Shown: in pieces, positions 17,098 through 25,380 of the stretch
How the letters are laid out: the number at the start of each line of letters is the position of its first letter
Numbering within the stretch: the first letter of the stretch is position 1
NCBI RefSeq assembly: GCF_040611135.1
Contig: NZ_JBEXNL010000019.1
Span: forward strand, 24,389-88,388
DNA: 64,000 nucleotides
Direction of reading: 5' to 3'
Source of the DNA: Tsukamurella sp040611135
GTDB lineage: Bacteria; Actinomycetota; Actinomycetes; Mycobacteriales; Mycobacteriaceae
Program-made: the position numbers and the translations under genes
The notes under the pieces: generated by a model
The model's input: only the letters and a program-made list of their open reading frames with translations
What the model was told of the DNA's origin: nothing
The model's database searches: none

Positions 17098-17940
17098 ATG
17101 GTGCCCGTGGATCTCAAAGCCGAAGCCGCCGCCCATCTCGTCGACTTCACGAAGGAGTCGTTCACGTCCGACGGCGTGACGCACGACGTGTACCGCAAGG
17201 GCTCGGGACCAGCGGTGATCGTGATCGCCGAGATCCCCGGCATCACCCCGAAGGTGCTCGACTTCGCGCGGAAGGTCGTGGACGCGGGCTTCACCGCGGT
17301 GCTGCCGCACTTGTTCGGCACGCCCGGCCTGGACGCCGCGAATCCGAAGGCGATCGGCTACGCCGGGACGGCGAAGAGCATGGCCAAGCTCGCCGGCTCA
17401 CTGTGCGTGAGCCGCGAGTTCACCATCCTTGCGAGCCGCAAGTCCTCGCCGGTGGTGACGTGGCTGCGGGCGCTCGCCCGGCAGGAGCACGAGCGCTGCG
17501 GAGGAAAGGGCGTCGGCGCGGTGGGCATGTGTTTCACGGGCGGCTTCGCGCTCGGCATGGCCGTCGACGACGTGATGCTGGCGCCCGTGCTCAGCCAGCC
17601 GTCGCTGCCCTTCCGGCCCGTCCCCGGCACCGGCCGCACCATCGACATCTCGCCCCAGGATCTCGACACCGTGAAGGTGCGGTGCGCCAAGCAGGGGCTC
17701 AAGGTCATGGGCCTGCGGTTCAAGGGCGACTTCATGGTGCCCGGCGAGCGCTTCGACTACCTCCGCGAGCACCTGGGCGACGGCTTCATCGCCGTCGAGA
17801 TCGACGACGCCGACGCCAACCCGGACGCCCTGACCCCGCCGCACTCGGTCCTCACCGAGCACCTCATCGACGAGCCGGGCCAGCCGACCCGCCAGGCCCT
17901 CGACGATGTGATCGGGCTGTTCCGGGACACGCTGGTGTAG
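17098..17940 (+). CDS. Dienelactone hydrolase family protein
   Basis: A 280-aa alpha/beta hydrolase. The nucleophile elbow is GMCFTGGF, with cysteine instead of serine, as in dienelactone hydrolases; VIVIAEIPGITP precedes the early strand, and a His near VPGERFDYLREHL may complete the triad. The substrate may be a lactone or an ester; the pathway is not evident. The start is ATG 17098, with an alternative GTG at 17107. Its stop lies ten bases from the convergent oxidoreductase stop. Confidence 0.82.
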   Translation: MVPVDLKAEAAAHLVDFTKESFTSDGVTHDVYRKGSGPAVIVIAEIPGITPKVLDFARKVVDAGFTAVLPHLFGTPGLDAANPKAIGYAGTAKSMAKLAGSLCVSREFTILASRKSSPVVTWLRALARQEHERCGGKGVGAVGMCFTGGFALGMAVDDVMLAPVLSQPSLPFRPVPGTGRTIDISPQDLDTVKVRCAKQGLKVMGLRFKGDFMVPGERFDYLREHLGDGFIAVEIDDADANPDALTPPHSVLTEHLIDEPGQPTRQALDDVIGLFRDTLV

Positions 17941-17950
17941 CGCGGAGCGG

Positions 17951-20290
17951 CTAGGCGGACTTGGCCAGCCGCACGGCGACGTTCTTCATCAGCGGCTGAT
18001 CACTCTGCGTGCTGTAGTCGGCGATGCCGATCAGCGCGTTCATCTCCGGCATGTACCCGGCCGCGGACCCCACCGGCAGGTCGTAGCGCAGCGCTCGGAA
18101 TCGGCGCAGCGTGCGCTGCGAGCCGTCCCGCGAGGTGGCGGTGATGTCCACGAAGTCGCCCTCGGAGAGACCGCGGGAGGTCATGTCGGCCTCGTTGAGG
18201 AAGATCAGCTCGCGCAGGTTCTTGATGCCGCGGTAGCGGTCGTTGTTGGAGTAGATCGTGGTGTTCCACTGATCGTGGCTCCGCATGGTCTGCAGGATCA
18301 GGACGTCCTCGTCGACGGGGATCACGTTCGGCAGGGGCGCCAGGGAGAACTCGGCGCGCCCGGACGGGGTCTCGAAGACCCGCTCACGGGCGGGCTGCGG
18401 AATGCGGAATCCGCCGGGCTCCTTGATCAGCTCGTTGAAGCCCTCGAAGCCGGGCAGTACCTGCGCCATGACATCACGGATGCGGTCGTAGTCGTCGACG
18501 TACGACTGCCATGGCGTGCGACTGTCCGGGAGCGCGGCCATCGCGATGCCGGCGATGATCGCGGGCTCGGAGCGCAGGTCGGGCGACGCGGGGCGCCGCT
18601 TGCCGCGGGAGATGTGGACCATACTCATCGCGTCCTCGACGGTGACCCCCTGGGGGCCGGCGGCCTGCAGGTCCTTCTCGGTGCGCCCGAGGCAGGGCAG
18701 GATCAGCGCCCGCCGCCCGTGCACGAGGTGGCTGCGGTTGAGCTTGGTGCTGACCTGCACGGTGAACTCGGTCTTGCGCAGGCCCGCCGCGGTGTACGCG
18801 GTGTCGGGCGCCGCGAGCACGAAGTTGCCGCCCATCCCGACGAAGACCTTCACCCGGCCGTCGTGCATGCCCTCGACGGTGTTCACGGTGTCGAGGCCGT
18901 GGGTGCGCGGGGAGACGATGCCGCACACCTGGTCGAGCCGGTCCGTCCACGGCGGCGGCCGATGGTCGATGCCGCAGGTGCGGTTTCCCTGCACGTTGCT
19001 GTGGCCGCGGACGGGCGACGGGCCCGCGCCGGGCCGTCCGATGTTGCCGCGCAGCAGCAGGACATTGATGATCTCGCGGACCGTGTCGACGCCGTGCTCG
19101 TGCTGCGTGACCCGCAGGCACCACGAGATGATCGAGCGCTCGGCACGCAGGTACAGCTCGCCCACGCGGCGGATCTCGGCCTCCGGCAGGCCCGCCTGCG
19201 CGGTGATGTCCGCCCAGTCGGTGGCGGTCACCAGGTCGCGGTAGGCCTCGACATCGACGGTGCTCGCTTCGAGGAACGCGCGGTCGAGCACCGTCGGGTC
19301 CGTCTCCGCGGCCTCGAACACGACCTTGGCGATGCCGCGCATGAGCGCGAGGTCGCCGCCGGGGCGGACCTGAATGTTCATGTCCGAGACGGACGTCGCC
19401 TTGAACAGTGCCATGTCGACCATCTCGTGCGGCACGATCGTCTTCGTCGCGCCGGCCTCGACCAGCGGGTTGACGTGCACGACCTGCGCGCCGCGGCGGG
19501 TGGCGTCGGCGAGCGCGGTGAGCATCCGCGGCGCGTTCGAGGCGGCGTTGACGCCCATGACGATCAGGAGGTCGGCCTCCTCCCAGTCCTCGAGATCGCA
19601 CGTGCCCTTGCCGGTGCCGATCGCGGCCTGCAGGGCGCGACCGGACGCCTCGTGGCACATGTTCGAGCAGTCGGGCAGGTTGTTGGTGCCGTACTCGCGA
19701 GCCAACAACTGATACAGGAAGGTGGCCTCGTTACTGAGCCGGCCGGAGGTGTAGAACGACGCCTCGTCGGGACTAGCGAGATCGCGCAGCGCCGCACCGA
19801 CCAGCGCGTACGCCTCGTCCCAGCCGATCGGGACGTACCTGTCGGAGGCCTCGTCGTAGACCATGGGTTCGGTGAGCCGCCCCTCGTTCTCGAGGTCGAA
19901 GTCGGTCCAGTCGGCGAGCTCGGTGACGGTGTGCCGCGCGAAGAACTCCCGGCGCACCCGCTTCGGGGTCATCTCCCACGTGACGTGTTTGACGCCGTTC
20001 TCGCAGAAGTCGAGGGTCAGCTTCTTGTCGTCCGGCCACGCACAACCCGGGCAGTCGTATCCGGTGGGGTGGTTCATGACGAACATCGAGTGGGTGCCGC
20101 GGACCAATTCGCGCTGCTTCATGAGGATCGTGCCCACCGATTTCGCGGCGCCCCACGACGCAGCCGCGTGGTGGTAGGGCGAGCTGGACCAGGCACCGTC
20201 GGTCACGGGGCCGAAGCCGCCCTGCCGGGGGACGTCGGGCATGAGGCCCGGCACGCGTGCCGGAGTCCGGGGCTGATTGTCCGTGGTCAT
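17951..20290 (-). CDS. FdhF/YdeP-type molybdopterin oxidoreductase
   Basis: A 779-aa bis-MGD molybdenum/tungsten enzyme. An N-terminal Fe-S segment has CPGCAW (Cys80, Cys83) and Cys96; LPDCSNMCHEASG, NAASNAPRML, RGNIGRPGAGPSPVRGHSN and the C-terminal molydopterin dinucleotide-binding beta domain follow. This is the YdeP-like branch related to formate dehydrogenase alpha; true formate activity is not proven, and no selenocysteine codon is needed. The ATG at 20290 overlaps the stop of fdhD by four bases (ATGA), so the enzyme is coupled to its maturation factor. The convergent dienelactone hydrolase gene ends ten bases away. Confidence 0.88.
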   Translation of the reverse strand: MTTDNQPRTPARVPGLMPDVPRQGGFGPVTDGAWSSSPYHHAAASWGAAKSVGTILMKQRELVRGTHSMFVMNHPTGYDCPGCAWPDDKKLTLDFCENGVKHVTWEMTPKRVRREFFARHTVTELADWTDFDLENEGRLTEPMVYDEASDRYVPIGWDEAYALVGAALRDLASPDEASFYTSGRLSNEATFLYQLLAREYGTNNLPDCSNMCHEASGRALQAAIGTGKGTCDLEDWEEADLLIVMGVNAASNAPRMLTALADATRRGAQVVHVNPLVEAGATKTIVPHEMVDMALFKATSVSDMNIQVRPGGDLALMRGIAKVVFEAAETDPTVLDRAFLEASTVDVEAYRDLVTATDWADITAQAGLPEAEIRRVGELYLRAERSIISWCLRVTQHEHGVDTVREIINVLLLRGNIGRPGAGPSPVRGHSNVQGNRTCGIDHRPPPWTDRLDQVCGIVSPRTHGLDTVNTVEGMHDGRVKVFVGMGGNFVLAAPDTAYTAAGLRKTEFTVQVSTKLNRSHLVHGRRALILPCLGRTEKDLQAAGPQGVTVEDAMSMVHISRGKRRPASPDLRSEPAIIAGIAMAALPDSRTPWQSYVDDYDRIRDVMAQVLPGFEGFNELIKEPGGFRIPQPARERVFETPSGRAEFSLAPLPNVIPVDEDVLILQTMRSHDQWNTTIYSNNDRYRGIKNLRELIFLNEADMTSRGLSEGDFVDITATSRDGSQRTLRRFRALRYDLPVGSAAGYMPEMNALIGIADYSTQSDQPLMKNVAVRLAKSA

Positions 20291-21132
20291 GTCCTGACTT
20301 CCTGTCGAACTCGCTGGGGCTGGGAGTAGATGTTCATGTGGTCGCCGCGGACGAAGCCGATCAGGGTGAGTCCGGCCTCGTCGGCGAGCTCGACCGCGAG
20401 CGACGACGGCGCCGAGACCGCGGACAGCACGGGGATCCCGGCCATGACGGCCTTCTGGACGAGCTCGAAGCTGGCGCGACCCGACACCTGCAGGACCACG
20501 CCGCGCAGCGGCAGCCGGCCCTGCAGAAGAGCCCAGCCGATCACCTTGTCGACGGCGTTGTGCCGGCCCACGTCCTCGCGCAGCACGAGCAGTTCGCCGG
20601 TCGCGACGTCGAACAGGCCGGCCGCATGGAGACCGCCGGTCTTGTCGAAGACGGCCTGCCCGGCGCGGAGCCGGTCCGGCAGGGCCACCACCTGCTCGGG
20701 TTCGACGGTGACCGGATCGGCCCGGACGTCGAACCGGGAGACCGTGCGCACCGCATCGATGCTCGCCTTGCCGCACATGCCGCACGAGCTGGTGGTGTAG
20801 AAGTTGCGCGTCACGTCCGGCGCGGGCGGCGCAACACCGGCTGCGAGGGCGATGTCGAGCACGTTGTACTCGTTGATCTCACCGCCGGTACCGGGCCCTC
20901 CGCAGTGGATCGCGGAGCGGAAGTCCTCCGCGGCGCCGATCACGCCCTCGGAGACGAGGAACCCGGCGGCCAGCTCGACATCGTGCCCGGGCGTGCGCAT
21001 GGTCACGGCGAGAGGCGTTCCCGCGACGCGGATCTCGAGCGGCTCCTCGACCGCGAGCGTATCGATACGCCGTACGGTTTCCGTGCCGACGGCGACCCGG
21101 ACTACATTCCGACGCACCGTGATTCGTCCCAC
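20287..21132 (-). CDS. fdhD: Formate dehydrogenase accessory sulfurtransferase FdhD
   Basis: A 281-aa cytosolic protein that transfers sulfur from IscS-type desulfurase to the molybdenum cofactor of formate dehydrogenases. The catalytic loop SSCGMCGKAS has Cys117 and Cys120, corresponding to the E. coli pair. VGRHNAVDKVIGWALL and VSGRASFELVQKA are further family blocks. The GTG at 21132 (MGRITVRRNV) is the likely start; a TTG three bases before it is also possible. It overlaps and precedes the molybdopterin oxidoreductase, which is therefore its client. Confidence 0.94.
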   Translation of the reverse strand: MGRITVRRNVVRVAVGTETVRRIDTLAVEEPLEIRVAGTPLAVTMRTPGHDVELAAGFLVSEGVIGAAEDFRSAIHCGGPGTGGEINEYNVLDIALAAGVAPPAPDVTRNFYTTSSCGMCGKASIDAVRTVSRFDVRADPVTVEPEQVVALPDRLRAGQAVFDKTGGLHAAGLFDVATGELLVLREDVGRHNAVDKVIGWALLQGRLPLRGVVLQVSGRASFELVQKAVMAGIPVLSAVSAPSSLAVELADEAGLTLIGFVRGDHMNIYSQPQRVRQEVRT

Positions 21133-21214
21133 CAATCTGACGCTACACCGTCGCGCTCGGCGCTCGTCGACTGTGGCGGATCCTGGTCCGAACCGACGGT
21201 CGCCTTCACCCTCC

Positions 21215-21670
21215 TCAGCCAGGGCTCCGCCATCCTTGCTCGGTGGACGCGTCGCCGCCGGTTGCGGCTGAGCGGGATCGACGCATGCGCTCGACGCCGT
21301 CGTCGGTGCAGAACCCGGTGCCCGAGGCCTTGAGGCAGAGCAGCCCGAGTAGCCGCAGGTCGTCGTCGACGACGGCGAGTCGCCGGGTGCCTGCGGCGAC
21401 CATTGCCTCACGAAGAGGCTCGAGCTCTCCGTCCGCGGACGTGGTGCGCGCACGCAGGGAGGATCGTGCCAGCGGCGCCGCGCCCTCGTGGAGATCCGCT
21501 GCGGCGATGTCGGCGCGGGTGAGGGTTCCGACGAGCCTCCCCGCGTGCACGAGCAGCAACAGGTGAATCTTCGGGCTGGATTCGAACGCTGCGACCGCGT
21601 CGCCCACCGTGATGTCCGGCGGGTGAATCGTCGGGTGTCGCAGCATCGCATCGGCGACGGACCTCACCAT
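21215..21670 (-). CDS. CBS-domain pair protein
   Basis: A 151-aa protein with two CBS motifs: AMLRHPTIHPPDITVGDAV with RLVGTLTRADI, and a second half with AGTRRLAVVDDDLRLLGLLCL. CBS pairs bind adenine nucleotides and sense energy state. The C-terminal 25 residues are charged and probably disordered. It is in the same direction as fdhD, 82 bases upstream, and could be co-transcribed with the oxidoreductase pair. Its partner is unknown. Confidence 0.78.
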   Translation of the reverse strand: MVRSVADAMLRHPTIHPPDITVGDAVAAFESSPKIHLLLLVHAGRLVGTLTRADIAAADLHEGAAPLARSSLRARTTSADGELEPLREAMVAAGTRRLAVVDDDLRLLGLLCLKASGTGFCTDDGVERMRRSRSAATGGDASTEQGWRSPG

Positions 21671-21727
21671 GCCTCCGATCGACAGATGCGTGACGGGTCC
21701 CCCATCGGAAATGTCAGTGCCATTCCC

Positions 21728-21883
21728 TTAGGAGATGCCTTCTTCTTCGGCGATCTCGGCGTCGCCGTCATCGCCGAGATCCTGGCCCACGGCCTCGCGG
21801 GCCTCCAGTTCGGTCTCCCGCTCCTCGGCCGCGGCCTGCGCCGGCGTCTCGTCCAGTCCGGACAGGTCGTTGGAATCGCTCAT
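21728..21883 (-). CDS. Acidic 51-aa microprotein
   Basis: Starts with MSDSNDLSGLDETPAQ and continues as a very acidic, Glu/Ala-rich helix ending EIAEEEGIS. Its ATG at 21883 overlaps the TGA of the 34-aa microprotein (ATGA), and a GAGAAGGAG ribosome site lies within that upstream frame. No known domain. It is the last member of the encapsulin-Clp operon. Stop-start coupling and correct spacing argue for a real gene. Confidence 0.6.
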   Translation of the reverse strand: MSDSNDLSGLDETPAQAAAEERETELEAREAVGQDLGDDGDAEIAEEEGIS

Positions 21884-21984
21884 TCCAGTCGCTCCTTCTC
21901 CTCGCGCTCGAGGCGGTCGCGCTCCTCCTGCTTCCGCTTCTCCTCGTGCTCGATCGCTTCTTCGCGGGCGTTCTTGTCGCTCAT
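21880..21984 (-). CDS. Highly charged 34-aa microprotein
   Basis: Too short to be found by most gene callers. It starts MSDKNAREEAIEHEEKRK and is almost entirely Glu, Lys and Arg, predicted as one amphipathic or coiled-coil helix. Its ATG (21984) overlaps the Clp stop and its stop overlaps the ATG of the next microprotein, with four bases shared each time. The chain of overlaps from clp through two tiny frames is unlikely by chance, but the frame could be only a coupling device. Confidence 0.5.
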   Translation of the reverse strand: MSDKNAREEAIEHEEKRKQEERDRLEREEKERLE

Positions 21985-24518
21985 GCCTTCTCCTTCTCGT
22001 TCTCGTTCCCGGCCTCCGCCGGCAACGAACCTTCCGACACGGAACCGTCGGCGTGCTCGTCCACGACCGACAGCACCAGCCCGTCGTCGTCGGCGTCCAC
22101 CCGCACGGTGTCGCCGCCGCCGACATCGCCGCGCAGCAGCATCGACGACAGCCGGTTGTCGAGCTCCTTCTGCACCGTCCGGCGCAGGGGCCGGGCGCCG
22201 AACTGGGGCTGGAAGCCCTCGTCCGCCAACCAGTCCTCCGCTGCGGTGCTGACGTCCAGTTCCACGTCCTGCGCGCGCAGCAGCCGCCGCGTGCCGTCCA
22301 GGATCAGCTCGACGATGTTGCGCAGCTGCGCCTTGTCCAGCCGGTGGAAGATCACCGTGTCGTCGATCCGGTTGAGGAACTCGGGCCGGAAGTGCGCCCG
22401 CAGCCGGTCCTTGACCTTCGGGATCACCGACTCGAAGTCGTCCTCCGGCGCGTCCAGGATCAGGTCGGCGCCGATGTTCGACGTCAGGATCACGATCGTG
22501 TTCTTGAAGTCGACGGTGCGGCCCTGTGCGTCCGTCACCCGGCCGTCGTCGAGCAGCTGCAGCAGCACGTTGAAGACATCGGGGTGCGCCTTCTCGACCT
22601 CGTCGAACAGGATCACCGAGTACGGCTGGCGCCGCACCTTGTCGGTGAGCTGGCCGGCCTCCTCGTAGCCGACGTAGCCGGGAGGCGCACCGACGAGCCG
22701 CGACACCGTGTGCTTCTCCTGGAACTCGCTCATGTCGAACCGGATCAGCCGGTCCTCGTCGCCGAACACCGTGGCGGCCAAGGCCTTCGCGAGTTCGGTC
22801 TTGCCGACGCCGGTGGGGCCGAGGAACAGGAACGAGCCGATCGGGCGGCTCGGATCCTTGAGCCCCGCGCGGGCGCGACGCACGGCCTCGGCGACGGCGA
22901 GCACCGCCTCCTCCTGGCCGATCACCCGGTCGTGCAGGTCGTCCTCGAGGCGCAGCAGCTTCTCCCGTTCCTCGGAGGTGAGGTCGGCGACGGGGATGCC
23001 GGTGCGCCGGGAGACGACCTCGGCGATGTCGACGACGGTGACCTCGGGCTCGGACTCGCCGCCGCCCGCGGCCGCCAGCCGCTCCTCGGCCGCGTTGATC
23101 TTCTCCTTGAGGTCGTCAGCGGTCTTGTAGTCCTCGCCCTCGACGGCGCTGTCCTTCTCGCGGCGGAGTGCGGCCAACTCGTCCTCGAGCGAGCGGGTAT
23201 CGGCATCGGGGGTCTTGGTGCGCAACCGGACCCGGGCGCCGGCCTGGTCGACGAGGTCGATCGCCTTGTCCGGCATGAACCGGTCGGTGATGTACCGGTC
23301 CGACAGCTCCGCGGCCGCGACGAGCGCGGCATCCTCGTAGCGCACCTGGTGGTGCTCCTCGTAGACGTCGATGAGCCCGCGGAGGATCTCGATCGTGTCG
23401 TCCACCGATGGCTCGCTGACCATCACGGGCTGGAACCGCCGCTCGAGCGCCGCGTCCTTCTCGATGTACTTGCGGTACTCGTCGATCGTGGTGGCGCCGA
23501 TGGCGTGCAGCTCGCCGCGCGCCAACGCGGGCTTGAGCATGTTACCGGCGTCCATGGAGCCCTCGCCGCCACCGCCGGCGCCGATGATCGTGTGCAACTC
23601 GTCGATGAAGACCACCAGCTCGTCCGAGTGCTCGCGGACCTCGTCGAGCACCTTGGTCAGGCGCTCCTCGAACTCGCCGCGGTACTTGCTGCCCGCGACC
23701 ATGGAGCTCACGTCCAGCGCGATCACGCGGCGCCCGGCGAGCGTCTTCGGCACGTCGTCGTTGACGATCCGTTGTGCGAGCCCCTCGACGATGGCCGTCT
23801 TGCCGACGCCCGGGTCGCCGATGAGCACCGGGTTGTTCTTGCGCCGCCGGGACAGGATCTCGATGGTCTGCTCGATCTCCTCCGCGCGGCCGACGACGGG
23901 GTCGACCTTGCCGGCGCGGGCCTCGGCCGTGAGGTCGCGGCCGTACTCGTCGAGCGTCGGGGTCGTGCTCTCCGGTTGTGCGGCCTGCCCGGCCGGACCC
24001 GCCTTGCCCGGTTTGCCGGGCTTGCTCTGCGCTGACGGTGCGGACATGCCGCCGCCCGAGAGTGCCTGTGCGGCAACCGTGTCCGGGTTGTCGGCGATGC
24101 CGAGCAGGATGTGCTCGGGTCCCACGTAGGACTGCCCGTTCTGCGCGGCGTGCTGCTGAGCCACCCGCAGCGCGCGGCGGGAGGCCGGGCTGAGCGACGG
24201 CGCGCCGTCCATCGCGGCCGGGTTCGCGCTCGCCTGCGCCGCAGCCTGCATCGCGGCGGCGACCTTGTCCGGATCCAGCTTGAGCCGGGCGATCACGTCG
24301 CGCGTGGGCTCGTTCATCGCCGCCGCGTACAGCAGGTGCTCCGGCGTGATCTCCGGATTGTTCCAGTCCGCGGCGGCCACCTGGGCCTCCGCGAGCAGAG
24401 TCTTCGCCTGGTCGTTGAGGAGGCGATTCAGGTCTACCCGCGCGGTCGCGGGCCGGCCCACCGAGTTGCCGAAGAAACGCTGGAAGATGTCGTCGAAGAC
24501 GCCGTCGAGTTCACTCAT
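21981..24518 (-). CDS. Clp/Hsp100 AAA+ unfoldase, ClpC-like layout
   Basis: An 845-aa Hsp100 protein. A double Clp-N repeat (PEHLLYAAA and PEHILLGIA) is followed by a Gly/Pro/Lys linker (residues about 155-180), AAA-1 with GDPGVGKTA, a short UVR-like middle segment (EDYKTADDLKEKI), AAA-2 with GPTGVGKTE, and the C-terminal D2 domain ending in an acidic tail. The length and short middle domain are ClpC-like. After TSNIGA, however, I see no L/I/V-G-F/L ClpP-docking tripeptide, so it may act without ClpP. It lies 64 bases after the encapsulin gene and overlaps the 34-aa microprotein. Confidence 0.9.
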   Translation of the reverse strand: MSELDGVFDDIFQRFFGNSVGRPATARVDLNRLLNDQAKTLLAEAQVAAADWNNPEITPEHLLYAAAMNEPTRDVIARLKLDPDKVAAAMQAAAQASANPAAMDGAPSLSPASRRALRVAQQHAAQNGQSYVGPEHILLGIADNPDTVAAQALSGGGMSAPSAQSKPGKPGKAGPAGQAAQPESTTPTLDEYGRDLTAEARAGKVDPVVGRAEEIEQTIEILSRRRKNNPVLIGDPGVGKTAIVEGLAQRIVNDDVPKTLAGRRVIALDVSSMVAGSKYRGEFEERLTKVLDEVREHSDELVVFIDELHTIIGAGGGGEGSMDAGNMLKPALARGELHAIGATTIDEYRKYIEKDAALERRFQPVMVSEPSVDDTIEILRGLIDVYEEHHQVRYEDAALVAAAELSDRYITDRFMPDKAIDLVDQAGARVRLRTKTPDADTRSLEDELAALRREKDSAVEGEDYKTADDLKEKINAAEERLAAAGGGESEPEVTVVDIAEVVSRRTGIPVADLTSEEREKLLRLEDDLHDRVIGQEEAVLAVAEAVRRARAGLKDPSRPIGSFLFLGPTGVGKTELAKALAATVFGDEDRLIRFDMSEFQEKHTVSRLVGAPPGYVGYEEAGQLTDKVRRQPYSVILFDEVEKAHPDVFNVLLQLLDDGRVTDAQGRTVDFKNTIVILTSNIGADLILDAPEDDFESVIPKVKDRLRAHFRPEFLNRIDDTVIFHRLDKAQLRNIVELILDGTRRLLRAQDVELDVSTAAEDWLADEGFQPQFGARPLRRTVQKELDNRLSSMLLRGDVGGGDTVRVDADDDGLVLSVVDEHADGSVSEGSLPAEAGNENEKEKA

Positions 24519-24582
24519 GGGGGGTTGCCTTTCTCCGGTACTCGGGGGACTCGGGTTCGAACGGGAGGTCTTGTGGCAGGGA

Positions 24583-25380
24583 TCAGTTGGTGAGCGGCAC
24601 GGAGGCCTCGGCGGTGTACGCGAGGAAGGTGAAGGTCTCCTGCAGGTACAGCTGCACCGACTCGGCGTCGTGGCTGAGGTAGCCGATCTCGACGTCGGTG
24701 CCGAGCCGCAGTTCGTAGTCGCCGCCGCGGGTGGTCAGCGCGAACGCGCCGTCGATGGCGGGCGCCCAGATGATCTCACCGTCCACGAGGCGATTGAGCT
24801 GCTCGCGGACGGGGTAGCCGTGGTCGGAGGTCTCGCTGATGCTGGTGTAGACGTCGGCGGACAACACCACGGAGTACGGGCCGTTGACGCCCGCGAGACG
24901 CAGGTCCTCCAGTGCCTTCGCCACCGCGTCCGGTGTATCGAGCGGATCCGCGGGGAGTGCGATGGCGGCGTTCGACGACGACGCGCGCATCCCGCCGATC
25001 GACGCCGCGGGGTAGCCCTCGAAGACGGCGCGGTCCTCGGCGTAGGCGAGCTGCTTCGCGGCCGCCTTGACCGGATCCCAGTCGGCGTCCTGCGCGCCCC
25101 GCTCGACCGAGTCGATCGCGGAGCGGCTCAGCGTGAAGGGCACGCGGAGACGGACGAGTGGCACGCTCTCGCGCAGGTCCGCCTGAACGCCGTCCGCGGG
25201 ACCGTCGACCGGACGCACGTGGCCGGTGCCGACGGCGGCGGCGGTCGGGCCGTCCGGCCCCGTCACGTCGACGACGCGGCGGCCGGCGATGTTGCGCTTG
25301 AAGGTCCGTGCCGCCTCGTCCTCGATCTGCTCCCAGGCCTCGGGGGTGACGGGTGCCAGTTCCCGGTACAGGTTGTTCAT
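24583..25380 (-). CDS. Encapsulin nanocompartment shell protein, family 1
   Basis: A 265-aa HK97-fold protein (linocin M18/CFP29 group). MNNLYRELAPVTPEAWEQI at the N-terminus, the GRRVVDVTGP segment and LYLQETFTFLAY near the C-terminus are hallmarks. Shells of this size class assemble as about 60 subunits around 24 nm. The ATG at 25380 overlaps the TGA of the peroxidase gene (ATGA), so cargo and shell are made together; an AGGAAGTCGAGC ribosome site lies inside the peroxidase frame. Its cargo is almost certainly the DyP upstream. Confidence 0.95.
   Translation of the reverse strand: MNNLYRELAPVTPEAWEQIEDEAARTFKRNIAGRRVVDVTGPDGPTAAAVGTGHVRPVDGPADGVQADLRESVPLVRLRVPFTLSRSAIDSVERGAQDADWDPVKAAAKQLAYAEDRAVFEGYPAASIGGMRASSSNAAIALPADPLDTPDAVAKALEDLRLAGVNGPYSVVLSADVYTSISETSDHGYPVREQLNRLVDGEIIWAPAIDGAFALTTRGGDYELRLGTDVEIGYLSHDAESVQLYLQETFTFLAYTAEASVPLTN

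Noticed and set aside
16296..17954. Long frame running through the LLM oxidoreductase and dienelactone hydrolase genes
   Set aside because: Arg/Pro-rich out-of-frame translation; both real genes have clear motifs in other frames.
18275..20329. Long plus-strand frame opposite the molybdopterin oxidoreductase
   Set aside because: Composition typical of an antisense shadow; the minus strand carries clear enzyme motifs.
21728..22126. 132-codon frame including the 51-aa microprotein
   Set aside because: The upstream part lies out of frame inside the clp gene; the internal ATG at 21883 with coupling is the credible start.
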